A stretch of DNA of 64,000 bases from Diplosphaera chodatii (GCA_032358165.1 JAALGY010000039.1:310001-374000); one strand, 5' to 3'; positions 23,657 to 35,461 are shown, counted from the stretch's first letter. A program made the numbers and translations. The notes: generated from the sequence alone by a model not told the origin.

Positions 23657-25529
23657 ATTTCAGCAACGAGGTCGTGGCTTATAGACACCAATCAGACAGG
23701 ATGGACTCTGATGCACTATTCACTGCAAACGGACTGTGCTGCAAGCCGGATAGCCGGTCCAAGTTGAACGATCCGATGACCCATGAGGCCGTCAGCATCC
23801 AGCGAACCAGAGGTCATCGCCACTCTCAGTGTCTCCGCTGCTCACTTGTGCAGCAGCGCTCAAAGGCCGTGTATCTGCTGTATCATCATTACGATGATAT
23901 GTGAGCTCTAGGAACCGATCAAGTTTGATACAAGTGCCTCGCACATCTGGCACTGTGTTTGCCATGGCCCCTTTGCAGCAAAGAGCTTCAGCTAAGCCTC
24001 TTGTCCTGCGAGAGTTATTGTAAGTATATGTTGAAATGCCCAGCAGGTCAGCTTGATCATCCAGCAGGCGGGGATGCTGTTGGGGGTGACTACAGGTGTG
24101 CCGCACGGCATGTGGCGCTCCCATCTCCAGTGGTGTATGCCGACTCTCCTTATAAACATCATTTCTATGTGACACTGCACGTTCATGCGGGGTGGCCACC
24201 AATGGTTCACGCTGGGACACAGCACAGCGCTGCTGTGTTGCAATGATCTTGCCCTGCTGCACACATGGACACCCGTAGTGCATCATGCAGATGTGATGGG
24301 TGCCTACGCAACCGGCACAATATACAGCAGAGTGCATTCACATTGAGTACTTCTTTAGTCTCAACGCAGCTGATACGAGAGCTGCAGGAGCAGTGCCATG
24401 CAGCGGATTTGTACAGCCGCTAGAACTGCTTTGCTACCAGCTGACCACTGGCTTTATCTCCACGGAAAACGCGGAGGTGCTAAGCACGGACTTTATCATT
24501 GCAAAGATGCTGCAGGTTTTGCTATACAGCAGCAAATGAGAGCACAGCCACCGCCGGCAGCATCATCGGCTTCCTCTTAGAGCATAGCCATGGTGGCGCA
24601 GCCCGGGTGGCGCAGCCGTTGCCATCGCGAGGGAGCTGATGTGTAGGCACTGACGAATGGTGATGCCTCGAGTCTTGAAGCTGAGAACTGGCGCGCGCGC
24701 CTGCCACTGCTGCTGCAGGGGTGCGGACTGGCGCATGGCAGCTGTCTCGTGCTGAGAGATAGCTTGACCGGCATGAAGTTGGATTACCCTGCTGCTGGCA
24801 GGTGGCCATGTCAGTGCTGTTGGTGATGTGAGGACCACATCATGGGCAGTGTGCACTCATGGCCAGACAACCAGTTGCTAGCAAGAGTGCAGCGCTGTTC
24901 ATTGCATTTGATTCTATGCTGTATCAGTGCCCTACAGCAGGCCCTAATAGGTGGTTGTAAGAGCCGTTCCAACCTCTCTCAGCAGTGGCATATCTGCTCC
25001 ACTCGATCTGTGCAGTTGGCGCGCAGTGGTCACTGTTTGTTGTCTGCACCACTCTTGCTCGTTACTCCGACACGAATGTCACCAACGTGCATGCCAAGTG
25101 CATCTAGCTGGTGTGCTCCAGACTGCAGTGCTGACCTCGACCAGCCGCCGAAGCCGCATGTGCCCTTCGTTGTTTGTGTGATATGCCATTGCTCGACACT
25201 CTAAGGGCGTAAAAGGAATGTGTGATAGAGCATGCGCTGGGGGATGAGCTCACACGTACGCTAGATTAAGCAGGTCACCTACAGTACCATGCATGCACCA
25301 TTCAGCTGGCTAATGATGGATCATAATCAGGCAATCGATGCGTGCGCTCCACCATTGAGTATGTCTGTACCATATTGTTCCAGCAGCAGAGATGAGTTTA
25401 TGACTCTACACATACTGCGAGCTCACACATGTGGAAGAGGAGCCCTTTCACAGCGGTACACATCTCCCTGTTGGGTCTGGCTGAGCATACATATGGCACA
25501 GGGCTAAGCGTTCATCAGCGTGCGGCCAG
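23657..25529. other. Long intergenic region, array copies 2 and 3
   Basis: 1.87 kb, the longest gap in the array. Open frames here lack matching splice borders. At about 24547-24580 a short stretch (CCACCGCCGGCAGCATCATC and following) resembles the last exon of the BAR-like gene (16808-16841). No array exon is recognisable. Confidence 0.45.
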
Positions 25530-27894
25530 TCAGTCGCCTTTCAAAAACAGACAAAGATGGATGACCACCCCTGATTGCATCTTGAAATCGACTAATGTTC
25601 TCGTTGGATAGCTTGACATCTGCTGCCCAGCCCAGATCAAGCGCTGCTGATCAGGCGGTATGCCTTCCTTGTCTTGAACCGCCAATTCCAAGTCCTGCAT
25701 TGCAGCACCATTCAGTAGCACCGTAGGCACGTGTTTGCAAACAACACTCAGTGAAGCAGACCCTAGCAGCAATCCTTTGCGGATGTCGGCCAAAGCCAGG
25801 ATCTGCAGGAACCGGCGCGGGCGATCTATGACCCGTACATGGTTGAAATTACATGTAGCCACGGAATGTGTAAGCATGCACCTCCACTGTCGACGTCCGG
25901 TCCATCAACAAATTGATGGTCTTGCCTGTCAGAGTCTTCACGAACACCTGCATCTTTTGCTGCTGCGAGCTGCCATGCTCCTGCGTGCAGCCAGATGCCC
26001 CGAGTATATGTACGACGCGATGCCATGACAATGCTACACGCTCCAAGTAGGTGCTGTGGGGCCTGCCGAGGCTGCTGACCATGAGCTGAGCTGCCCGCAT
26101 GCTCGGCTTGTGAGACAGCAGGCGGAGGCTCTGCTGCATGAGATGATGCTGAATTCCTGACCTGATGTGGTGTGGTGGTCCTGGCGCGTTTACGGCGCTG
26201 CAGCTGCCCTGCTTCTCGGTGCTCTGCGCTTGCTGGCGGGTCATTGATGCTGCAGTGACTGGCCTCGAAGAGCGCCGTCGCATGCGACACAGCCAGCGGG
26301 TGGGGGTACCTGCAGAACCCCCGCCCATACATTGCCATGACCGAGTCCGAAGCAGCGTCCTGCCCCTCGTACGTTACACGTCATGTATGCAAGGCCAATT
26401 TCTGCATGCAATGCATGCAGCCGGGAAATACACCTGCTATCGGGCACAAAGCCAGGCGCATTGCGCAGATCGATGATGGCATGCTGGGCGGGCCTCTGCT
26501 TGTACGCCAGCGACACCCGTGAGCTGCCAGAACCCTGCAAACAGACAGGCTCGCATGTTGCAACACTGTCGATCAAGGGAGTGATCCGCTGCACGGATGC
26601 GCTGCGCTCTGTGGCATGCAGCGCAGCACAGTGCATGATAGTGATGGGTCCGTTGCACACCACTTCCTGGTAGGTCGTAGGCTCCAGCACGACTCTGTGG
26701 GTTGCAGCTGGGATGCGGCCAGCTGTTGCATGCTGCAGCATATCCCCGGCAAACACAGCAACCTGGTTGTGCGCAAGGTTCACCCGCTGCCACTCGCCTG
26801 CTGGAGAGTGTACCTGCAGCCAACGTGCGATAGTAGCCTCGGATGAGCATGTTTGATGTGCTACGGTCATGCAGTAGAGCTGCAGAAAGGTCGGAGGTTG
26901 CACACGGTTGTGCATGATGCAAACAAGCTCTGGCAATGCACGTGCATCGTCACATGGTGGTGAAACTAAACGTCGCCTTGCCTGCAGTCCAGGAGCGCTG
27001 TCCCAAACCACAGTCAACAGGCCGCGGTCTACGTGTGCCTCTGCGGCATTTGGCTGACTTCCTGCGACCCGAAACACAACCTGCTGTTTTGTTCTGCAGC
27101 ATCACGCTTGGCATCCGGCTCCAACTTGCATGCTTGCTGTCATATGTCACGTCAGCAGCATGCAGTAGCCATGAATGCTCTGCCACACACACTTAGAAGG
27201 TAGAGGAAGCAAAGCTCACGGCTGTAGCTGATGGCCTGCAGAAGGGACGCCGGTGTAACGTATCGCGTGTGCTCTGTGTCGTCCAGAACTCCTGCCAGGG
27301 CATTGCCTGGCATGCCCACTACCCTCAGGCACACCCGCAGCACGGCATCCGCAATGGCACAGAAGCTGTCTGCCACCTGCAAAGACACAGCCATTTGAGA
27401 GCTTCAGCCCCATGCACGCTGCCAAGTTGTCTTTGCGTAGTAATGTCGTTTCACATAAGGCACAGGCCCTGGTCAGCAGACCCGCCAATGTCTGCGCTGC
27501 CCCAGCAGCCTGCGCACCTTGGCGAGCCACAGCCCTCGGTACGAACGTGATGGTTCACCAGGTATGTAGTCCAGAAGCGTCTTATGGGGCAGCCGCTTCA
27601 TGAACCAAACAGCTGAATCCTGGCAGTCCACCAGATCGCTGTACGCCAGCTGCGTGCCCTGCGCGGTGATGATCTTGCTGTCACAATGTGTAACGTGCCG
27701 CATAGGCAATGCGCCTGCGTGCGCCTGATATCATCCGCCTGATATCATACCTGGGCCGCAGTGCTGACGCTGTCGTCCACCGTCAGCACAATATATCCAT
27801 GGTATTGCATGCCGATCCGCACAATGTCACGAGCGGTTTCATCACCCCACCCCGCTGAATCTCCGGAGTTGCTGACGCGAATGATCGGCGACAT
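25530..27894 (-). CDS. Array copy 3: 2OG-Fe(II) oxygenase with ubiquitin-like tail
   Basis: Exons: 27751-27894, 27518-27658, 27220-27376, 26982-27061, 26661-26813, 26434-26534, 26099-26309, 25882-25980, 25530-25694. Oxygenase motifs are intact: [34 protein letters not shown]. The linker has RRKRARTT, a possible nuclear signal. The tail is the closest to ubiquitin at its N-terminus ([13 protein letters not shown]), then DKEGIPPDQQRLIWAGQQ, ending LFLKGD-stop. The Lys48 position is Gln; the Ile44 position is kept. The intron 4 donor is GC (CAG/GCAAGG). The donor after exon 7 aligns with the paralogs' CAG/GT but reads CAT/GCGGGC; exon 7 would then be 211 bases, the length in copy 5, so phase is kept, yet this donor is weak. 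If it fails, the ubiquitin-like tail is lost. Closest relative: copy 4. Confidence 0.78.
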
Positions 27895-28044
27895 GACTGC
27901 AGGCCCCGGATGTGAAGTGCTGCAGTGATGACAAAGTGGAAATGGGGCTTGCAACTGATGCTGCATGAGAGCATGACGCCATTTGAATCACCGACCGACA
28001 GCTTAACCGTGTATTTATATAGGTAGGCCCCAAGGCATTGGAAA
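27895..28044. promoter_or_regulatory. Upstream region of array copy 3
   Basis: 150 bases between the copy 3 start codon and an insert of different composition. It includes an AT-rich TATTTATATAGG (about 28011-28022) some 120 bases upstream of the start codon on the minus strand, which may act as a TATA-type element. Prediction from sequence only. Confidence 0.35.
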
Positions 28045-28525
28045 TGTCTAATAGACTAGAGGTTTAAAGTAGGGTCACGGACCCGGCAAGGGGTTGGTAT
28101 TGTGACGATAAGGGTGTGAAGGGACAGCAAGGTGACGGCACGTGCCGCAGAAGCGGCATCAACAGCACGCACACGCACGCCAGGAGCGTCCGGCTTTGCG
28201 TGGGGCTTTATAGCACGACACAGTATCAGAACACCGTTAATGACGGGATCGCCGATGCCGCGCTGCTAAAATAGCTTTTTAGTGCCGACCGCCCAACACG
28301 GAGGCCAGCCACCGCGTGGTAGCTTGGCATGACGGTGGAGATTGCCCACGCAGAAGGGCCGCGCGTCGCGTGCAGCACTGCGGCCGGGGTGACCGCTTGT
28401 AACGTTTACGGGGACCGCGTGAGAGCAATACGAGAAATCCCAGTGAAGTACGGAGAACACGGGGTGGAAAGACGGGGTGCCGTGCTGAGAAAGCCGGCAA
28501 ACTACCAAAGGGATTAAGAGGTCCA
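28045..28525. mobile_element. Insert of unlike composition (possible solo-LTR or decayed element)
   Basis: This 480-base block lacks the frequent TGCA words of its surroundings and has runs such as AAGGGTGTGAAGGGACAG and GTACGGAGAACACGGGG. It begins TGTC and ends GTCCA, and it interrupts an array spacer that otherwise resembles other spacers. I recognise no coding frame or clear target duplication, so the element type is a guess. Confidence 0.35.
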
Positions 28526-28554
28526 CTGAAAATTGCTGTAAAACTGTTAGCCTT

Positions 28555-29015
28555 GGGGCAATCATCTGTTCACACCTTCACATCTGCACAGGAACAAGCA
28601 ATGACTGCACCATATGATGCTGACGCTGAATTCCCACAATGTGTCGCCCCCGCATCACGATTGGCTTGTAATGCTGAAGAAACATGCGGGCACTTCTTTG
28701 CAAACGTCACCAGCATTGGATGCATGCCGGCAACTGGACCAAGCATGCGATGATGACACAGGAATGAGCTGTGCTTGCTAATGCACCAGAGCTGACGAGG
28801 CTGCTGAACAGCTTGCACAGTGGGCAGTCGCTATTGACTAAAGGCACCTTTGAACCTTCAGCACCATGCCAAGATTGGTACTACATCCTACACTGGCTAA
28901 GCGGGAAGTACAGGTAAGCGGCAAAAGTCATCGTATGGCAGGCCTGTGGCAGCTCACTGCAACTCCTGCCGGTAGCTACAAACCCGGTCGCCTGCCATCA
29001 GCGCTCATTTCGCTG
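28555..29015 (-). repeat. Paralogous 3'-flank block, downstream of copy 4
   Basis: Shares clear blocks with 31500-31989 and, more weakly, 35040-35461, for example GAGGCTGCTGAACAGCTTGCAC, GGGCAGTCGCT, CACCTTTGAACCTTCAGCACCATG and CATCGTATG.CAGGCCTGTG. Each block lies just downstream of an array gene, so the duplicated unit was gene plus 3' flank. Confidence 0.75.
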
Positions 29016-31352
29016 TCAATCCCCGGTCAGTCTGATGACCAGAAGCACAACAGCCCCTGATTGAATGTGGTAGTGCGCTAGGGTCCCGCTGTCCTCGAGC
29101 TGCCGCCCAGCAAATATCAATCGTTGCTGATCGACCGGTATGCCTTCCAGGTGTTGTACAAGCTCCTTCAGCTCCTACAATTTAGATTATGGTTGCATGA
29201 GTGAGTAGAGTGCAATGTGCCTGAGGCCAGGTCATTCACGACACCGTGAGCAACTTCAGCAGTGGTTGCAATCCTTGCAAAGCAGACACCTGCACCAAGC
29301 TTTGTGCCTTGCAGGTCAGGTCCAAGTCTCTGCAGACAGACATCAGCCACAGATGCAGTCCACACCTCCACTGTCGCATCTTGATCAATGTCCGCAGTGA
29401 TAGTTTTGCCCGTCAGCGTCTTGACGTAGAACTGAATGGGTTGCTGTGCCACAGTGCTGTACCCCTGCAAGCAGATGCCAGATGCTTGCGATACTCAGCT
29501 TTATGAAGCCAGGACGATGCTGTCAACACAACAGGCAGTGTATGTTAAGGCATGCCAACACCGTTTGGCGGTGAGGCACCTGCTTGGCATGTGTGTCGTC
29601 ATAGGTTGGCTCGAGTTTTGCTTCACGCAGCGAAGCAGGAGACAAGCTGTGATCAGCTCCGCTTGTTCTGGCACGTTTGCTCTGATGCGGCTGCCTAGCA
29701 TGCTGGTTCCCTGCGCAAGCTGGCAGCTCGTGTATGCTTTGGTGAGTGGCCTCGAAGAGCGCGGTCGCATGTGCTACCACCAGTGGGTGGGGGTACCTAA
29801 AAGGCAAGGACAACAACAACCCTGGAAGTGACACTACACACGCTACCTCCTGCGACCTTGGGCACGCCACGCACTCTTATGTACATATGTGAGGATAGAC
29901 GCAAATGGCAATGCTGTCATGCCTGCTGTCTGGCACAAAGCCGGGCACACTGCGCAGGTCAATGATGGCATGCTGGGCAGGCCTCTGCTTGTACGCCAGC
30001 GACACCCGTGAGCTGCTGAAAACCTGCAGCAAACAGGCTGTCACTCTTCACCTGGCTGTCGAGTAAGGGGATACTCTGCTGCATGGATGCGCTGCGCTTT
30101 GTTGCATGCAGCCCTGGACTGCCAATGGTCCCATCTCGGCACCGCAGGCTGGTAGGTCGTAGGTTCCAGTACGACTCTGTGAGTTGCGGCTGTGATGCGG
30201 CCGGCTGTTGCATGCTGCAGCATCTCGCCGGCAAACACAGCAACCTGGTTGTGGTCCAGACTCACGTGCTGCCACTCACCTGCAGGAGAGTACACCTGCA
30301 GGCAATGAGCCCAAGCAGCTTCGGGTGAGCGTCCTTACATTGATACAACAGTGTAGTGTGGGTGCATGAAGATTGAACGATGTGCAAGGTCTGTACACGA
30401 TGGGAACCAACTCTGGCCCTGCATCGTCCTCTGGTGACCTGAATGTTGCCTTGCCTGCAGTCCAGGAGCACTGTCCCACACCACAGTCAGCAGGCCTGTG
30501 TGTGCCTCTGCGGCATCTGGCTGACTTCCTGCACGAAAACGATGAAGTCTCCTGCTCTGTTCAAAAGCAGCACGCTTGGCACGAGACTTCGATCTGCATG
30601 CTGTGTCTCACGGACATTGCAGCATGTGTCAGCCATGACCGCTTTGCCAAAAGTGCTTGGGAGCTAGAGCTTGCAAGCAGCTCACTGCTGTAGCTGATGG
30701 CCTGCAGAAGGGACGCCGGTGCGACGCATGGCATCGGCTCTGTGTCATCCAGCAATCCTGCCAGAGCATTGCCTGGCATGCCCACTCCCCTAAGGCACAC
30801 TCGCAGCACGGCATCCGCAATTGCACAAAAGTTGTCTGCAACCTGCAAGAGTACAGGCGATCAGAAGGCTCCAGATGAACGCCTCAGGGGTACAGGGGTG
30901 CTGCTGGGTGGTGATGTACGCTTTCTGGCGGGCCACAGGCCTTAGCTGGCATGCACATCCTGCGCTGCCCCAGCAGGCTGCGTACCTTAGCAAGCCACAG
31001 GCCTTGATATTGCCTCGAAGGTTCGCCACGCCTATAGTCTAGTAGCGTCTTATGGGGCAGTCGCTTCAGGAACGGAACAGCTGAGTCCTGGCAGTTTACG
31101 AGATTGGCGTATGCCAACTGCGTGCCCTGCGCGGTGACCAATCCCTCTGTGATGACTTGTGTTTGTGCTGCACAACGAAGCTGCATGCATGCATTGCCAG
31201 CCATGTACCTGTGCCGCAAGGCTGACGTTGTCGTCAACTGTCAGCACTACATATCCACTGTCTTGCATGCCCATCCGCACAAGGCCACGAGCGGTTTCAT
31301 CACCCCACCCCGCTGATCCGGCTGAGGTCTCAACGCAGATGATCGGCGACAT
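29016..31352 (-). CDS. Array copy 4: oxygenase lacking the iron-binding Asp, ubiquitin-like tail intact
   Basis: Exons: 31209-31352, 30986-31126, 30686-30842, 30455-30528, 30143-30295, 29923-30023, 29580-29796, 29366-29464, 29016-29174. The 1245 bases give 414 residues in frame. Exon 4 is 74 bases instead of 80: six bases (GAC CGC) are missing, so EAHTDRGLLTVVW becomes [11 protein letters not shown]. The Asp of the HxD iron triad is gone while everything around it is conserved. The distal His (ITAATHRVV) and the 2OG Arg ([11 protein letters not shown]) remain. The linker has QSKRARTS. The tail is strongly ubiquitin-like: [16 protein letters not shown], then [20 protein letters not shown], ending IRLTGD-stop; the Lys48 position is Arg. 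Introns 4 and 6 have GC donors. By family logic it is a non-catalytic oxygenase fold carrying a Ubl. Confidence 0.82.
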
Positions 31353-31989
31353 GGCTGCAGACCCCAAGCTGAAGTGTTGCAATGATGCGAGGGTGGAAAA
31401 ATGAGGCTCGCAGTGCTGGTGTGCTGCTGCATGACACAATTTGAATTCCCGGTTGACAGCTGTCATGTGTTCACAGCTTCACACTGCAGAGTGCAGACTT
31501 CACTGCTTCACACCTCCGCAGTTCGCAGACCTCACAGGCACGAGGAATGACTGTAGCATGTGAAGCTGATGCTATTTCTCCACAATGCGTCGCTACCGCT
31601 CGCGGCTGCATCACCATTTTCTGGTGATGCTGTGCAGACTGCGCAGCGCAGTACCATCATGTGAACATGCAGTGCACTACTCTGCAGGCCTTCCCAAGCA
31701 TTGCGTGCCGGCGATTGGCCAAGCATGCGCTGTTGATACAGTGGCCAGCTGCCACATGCTTGGTGATGCACTAGGGCTGATGATGAGGCTGCTGAACAGC
31801 TTGCACGGTGGGCAGTCGCTGTCCACATTGATCACAGGCACCCCTGAACCTTCAGCACCATGACAAGATGCTGAGACATACACTGGCTTATATGACACGG
31901 AGGCCATCGTATGACAGGCCTGTGCCAGCTCACTGCATTTACAGCTAGCTACAAAGCCAGATCGCCTGCCATCAGCGCCCATGTCGCTG
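31353..31989 (-). repeat. Spacer with paralogous 3'-flank block, downstream of copy 5
   Basis: From about 31500 it aligns in blocks with 28555-29015 and 35040-35461 (for example CTGCTGAACAGCTTGCACGGTGGGCAG and CCTGAACCTTCAGCACCATG). The rest should hold the copy 4 promoter. A minus-strand frame at 31677-31997 is open but its peptide is not conserved in the sister blocks, so I do not call it a gene. Confidence 0.7.
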
Positions 31990-34368
31990 TCAATCACCCC
32001 TCAATCTGAGTACCACATCCAAAACAGCCCCCGATGGGATGTTGTACTGTGCCAGGGTCCTGCTGTCCTCGAGCTGCCGCCCAGCGAAAATCAGTCGTTG
32101 CTGGTCGACCGGTGTGCCTTCCATGTTGGCGATGAGCTCCTTCACCTCCTACATTCAGATGCAATGCATGAGTGAGTAGAGCGCGATGTGCGTGAGGCCA
32201 ACTGAATCACCACACCCTGAGCAACTCCCCCAATGGGTTGCAACCCTTGCAAAGCAGACATTTGCACCAAGCTCTGTGCCTTGCCAGCTCAGACCCATGT
32301 TTCTGCAGACATGCATCAGCCATGAATGTGCCGTTCACACCTGCAAAGTCGCGTGTTGATTGATGTCCACAGTGATAACCTTGCCATTCAGCTTTTTGAT
32401 GTAAATTCGGGTGGTTTGCTGCGCCACATTGTTGTACCCCTGCAAACAGCCAGACGCCAGATGCTCACGACACGCAGCTGTATGAAGCCCACGCAATGCT
32501 GCGAGCACATCAGGCAAGGTGCCTGTTGGGGCATGCTCACACCGACTGGTTGTGAGGAACCCACCTGCTCGGGATGTGTGTGGGCGCACGTTGGTTCGGA
32601 TTTTGCTTCATGCAGCGGGGCGGAAGGCATTTCAGCTCTGCTGGTCCGAGCACGTTTAGGATGATGTAGATGCCCAGCGTTCTGGTCCTCTGCGCCAGCT
32701 GGCGCCTGGTTGATATCCAAATGAGTGGCCTCGAAGAGCGCTGTCGCCTGTGCTACCACCAGTGGGTGGGGGTACCTAGATGGGAAAGACAGCAACGTTC
32801 TGAGCAGTGTGGCACACGCTACTGCTTGCAACCTCTGTGCATGTCAACTGTCTTGTGCGCTACACGTGTAGCAATGCGTGTGCATGCGTCGCTGATAGCA
32901 ATGCATCGTGCCTGCTGTCTGGCACGAAGCCGGGCACACTGCGCAGGTCGATGATGGCGTGCGCAGCCGGCCGCTGCTTGTAGCACAGCGACACCCTCGG
33001 ACTGCTTGCCCTGCTGACGGCAGAAGAAGTCACACCACAGCACTCGGCGGTCTGTTCGCCAGTTGAGACTAGATGGCTTTCGTCTGCTGCCGAATGCCAG
33101 GGCTGGCATGCTGCCAGATGCATGCCATGCACATGCAGCATGAAATGACATAGAGTCAGCTGTACAGCGGCAGGGTGTGAGTCTCACCGCATCCTGCAAG
33201 ACTCTGTGCTGCGTGGCTGGTATGGCTCCTGCTGTGGCGTGCTGCAGAGCCTCCCCAGCAAGCACAGCAATCTGATTGTGCTGCAGCACGAGAGGCTGCC
33301 AGCTGTTGTAAAAAGCACTGTACACCTGCGACAGCATGGCTCACCTATGCTTAGGGAAACATGTAGCACAACTTCAGCACCTTGCAGTATGTCAAAACCG
33401 TGCGCATCGTGCGCATTTCTGAATGCTGCCTATGCAGTAGATGCATGAGATGTAACCGCTCTTGCCTGCAGACCAGGAGCACTTTCCCATATCAAAGTCA
33501 GCAGTCCGCGGTCCGTGTGCGCCTCAGCAGCAGAGCCCTGCTGCCCTGCAACTAAACGTGACATGCAACGGATCACCCCCGCCGGCAGTCATGCATGCTG
33601 TCGATCGACTCGTCAGATGCCCCGAGAGGACTGCAAGACCTGTTTGCGAAGGGTCTCCAAGACCCTGTGCATGCAGGGCAGCGCACCGCTGTAGCTGATG
33701 GCCTGGAGGAGGGATGCAGGTGCAACGCCCGGCATGGGTGGTGAGTCGTCCAGATCTCCTGCCAAAGCGTTGCCCGGAATGCCTACAGCACGCAGACATA
33801 CCCGCAGCGCTGCATCCGCAATGTCTCGAAAGCTGTCTGCCACCTGCAGCACAGCCAGCAGGTCGCCACTGCGCACCGTGAGCTGCTGCAAAGGTGCACC
33901 TGTGATTCGGTTATCAGCAAGCAGTGCGAGATTGCAGTATTGCAAAGAGGCGAATGGTGGCGCACCCTGGGAAGCCAGGACTTGACCAGGTCTGGCGCTT
34001 CGGCCTGACCTGCTGTGTACTCCAGCAGCGTCTTGTGTTGCAGCCGCCTGAGGCCGGGCATTGTTTCAGCTGACGCCTGGCTAGTGACGACATTGCTGTA
34101 GCCCAGCTGCAACCCCTGCATGTCCAAATAGTCAGGTTGCACTTTTGCAGATGTGACCATCATGCACCGCGGTCAGCAGTCACCAGGTAGAACCATGCAA
34201 CGACCAGCATCCTACCTGTGCAGCCAGGCTGACACTGTCATCTACTGTAAGCACGCAGCATCCCATGTCTTGCAAGGCATCCAGCATTATGTCTTGTGCC
34301 TCTGCTTCATCGTCCCATGGTGCTGTTTCAGCCTGATCCGAGGCGCTCACGCTGATGATTGCCGCCAT
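31990..34368 (-). pseudogene. Array copy 5: oxygenase with ubiquitin-like tail, one-base insertion at exon 6
   Basis: Exons: 34216-34368, 33966-34115, 33687-33843, 33466-33545, 33188-33325, about 32912-33013, 32565-32775, 32341-32439, 31990-32148. Motifs: EAHTDRGLLTLIW, AIPATQHRVL, PRVSLCYKQRP; linker PKRARTS. The tail is the best overall ubiquitin match in the window: IYIKKLNGKVITVDI, then [20 protein letters not shown], ending LRLRGD-stop. The Leu8, Ile44 and Val70 positions are kept, Lys48 is Arg and the last Gly is Asp. At the start of exon 6 an extra A (CAGGGCAAGCAG against CAGGGCAGCAG in copy 2) breaks the phase between exons 5 and 6 with any CAG acceptor I can see. It is either a pseudogene, an unusual splice or a sequence error. 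Introns 4 and 6 have GC donors. Confidence 0.72.
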
Positions 34369-34742
34369 TACTGCAGCGCAATTAGAAGCTGAGGTACAAG
34401 CGAAGTGATGCAAATGCGGCTCTGCGTGCGAACGTGTCGGAGACTCGGAGTGAACATGAAGAGCGATGTGATCAGTGCAAACTCACATTCTCACAGGTCA
34501 TTTGCTTGTTCTTGGGGACAACCCAGCAGCACGCGTCAAAATGCCCTGGTGATCGCGTTGTGAGTACCTGCAACCGCTGTCGGCCTGCTTCGCGCTGCAT
34601 CGCCAGCATTGGCCCACTGATGACATTGAGCAATGCGCAGCGCTTTGGCAGCCACCTAGCCTTCCATATGGCTTGGCGGTGATCTGACAGCGTGCAAGCT
34701 CCTCGTCAAGAGTTTGAAGCAGTGCGAGGAACAGGGTTGCCG

Positions 34743-34800
34743 CTTTTGCCTGCCTTTGAGGCCTTCGAGGCCCTCGACGTCTTCGAGGCGCTGATGGCGG
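34743..34800. repeat. Degenerate 9-bp minisatellite (TTCGAGGCC type)
   Basis: Repeated TTYGAGGCC / CTCGACGTC / TTCGAGGCG words in phase, about 390 bases upstream of the copy 5 start codon. Similar in period and core (TCGA) to the minisatellite upstream of copy 7. Confidence 0.6.
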
Positions 34801-34861
34801 TGCTGGATGTGGCACCTTTCGATGCATGTGTTTACACCGGATCACGTCCCTACAGTCTGAC

Positions 34862-34934
34862 CTTGCTCGCAACCGCAATCGACGCGATGCGCCACACCTT
34901 GCTCGCAACCGCAATCGACGCGATGCGCTACAAC
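34862..34934. repeat. 36-bp tandem duplication
   Basis: Two nearly perfect head-to-tail copies of a 36-base unit beginning CTTGCTCGCAACCGCAATCG, ending in GATGCGCCACAC and GATGCGCTACAA. Confidence 0.85.
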
Positions 34935-35461
34935 TGTGGGGTAGCAACGCTGTCCAGCAGCGCACCCTGCTAGCCAATTTGCAAACTGTGGATGTGCTGG
35001 CGGCAATGCACAGCCAGATCCGACAGGCAGCGCAGCAACGTGCCATATGACGCTGACGGAAAGTGTCGCTCGCTCTTGCCGCTGCATCACAATGGTCTTA
35101 AGATGGTGTGCAGCCACCTTGAAAAAAGTGCGCCATTTTGCAGGCCTTTCCGCAACATTGCATGCCAGCAGCTTGACAAGTGTGCGCTGTTGGCATAGCA
35201 GTGAGCTGCTGGCACATGGCTGCTCATGCATTAGGCTGCTGATGAGGCTGATGATCAGGTTGCACAGCGGGCAGGCGGTGCCACTGTGTTGATTACAGGC
35301 AGCTTTGAGACTTCAGCCATGCCGAGATTGGATGAGACAGATGTCAGCCGACATGACACGAAGTTCATCGTATAATAACAGGCCCGTGACAGCGTATATA
35401 CTGAAGACTGTACGGCTAGCTACAAGCGTTGTGGTCTGATGACATGGTGGTGTTCTGCGGG

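Larger units (their letters stand above)
34369..35461. other. Spacer between array copies 5 and 6, with tandem repeats
   Basis: Holds the copy 5 promoter side, two tandem-repeat stretches (34743-34800 and 34862-34934) and, from about 35040, a diverged member of the paralogous 3'-flank block of copy 6. No gene is recognised; the open plus-strand frame across the repeats has no exon homology. Confidence 0.55.

Noticed and set aside
25530..25980. Stand-alone ubiquitin gene
   Set aside because: The two ubiquitin-like exons are the last of a nine-exon gene, lack their own promoter-proximal start in six of seven copies, and end GD rather than GG.
28266..28565. Minus-strand 99-codon frame in the foreign block
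   Set aside because: No recognisable domain, crosses the edge of the block, no splice or start context.
31677..31997. Minus-strand 106-codon frame downstream of copy 5
   Set aside because: Frame is not kept in the homologous flanks of copies 4 and 6; more likely 3' flank.
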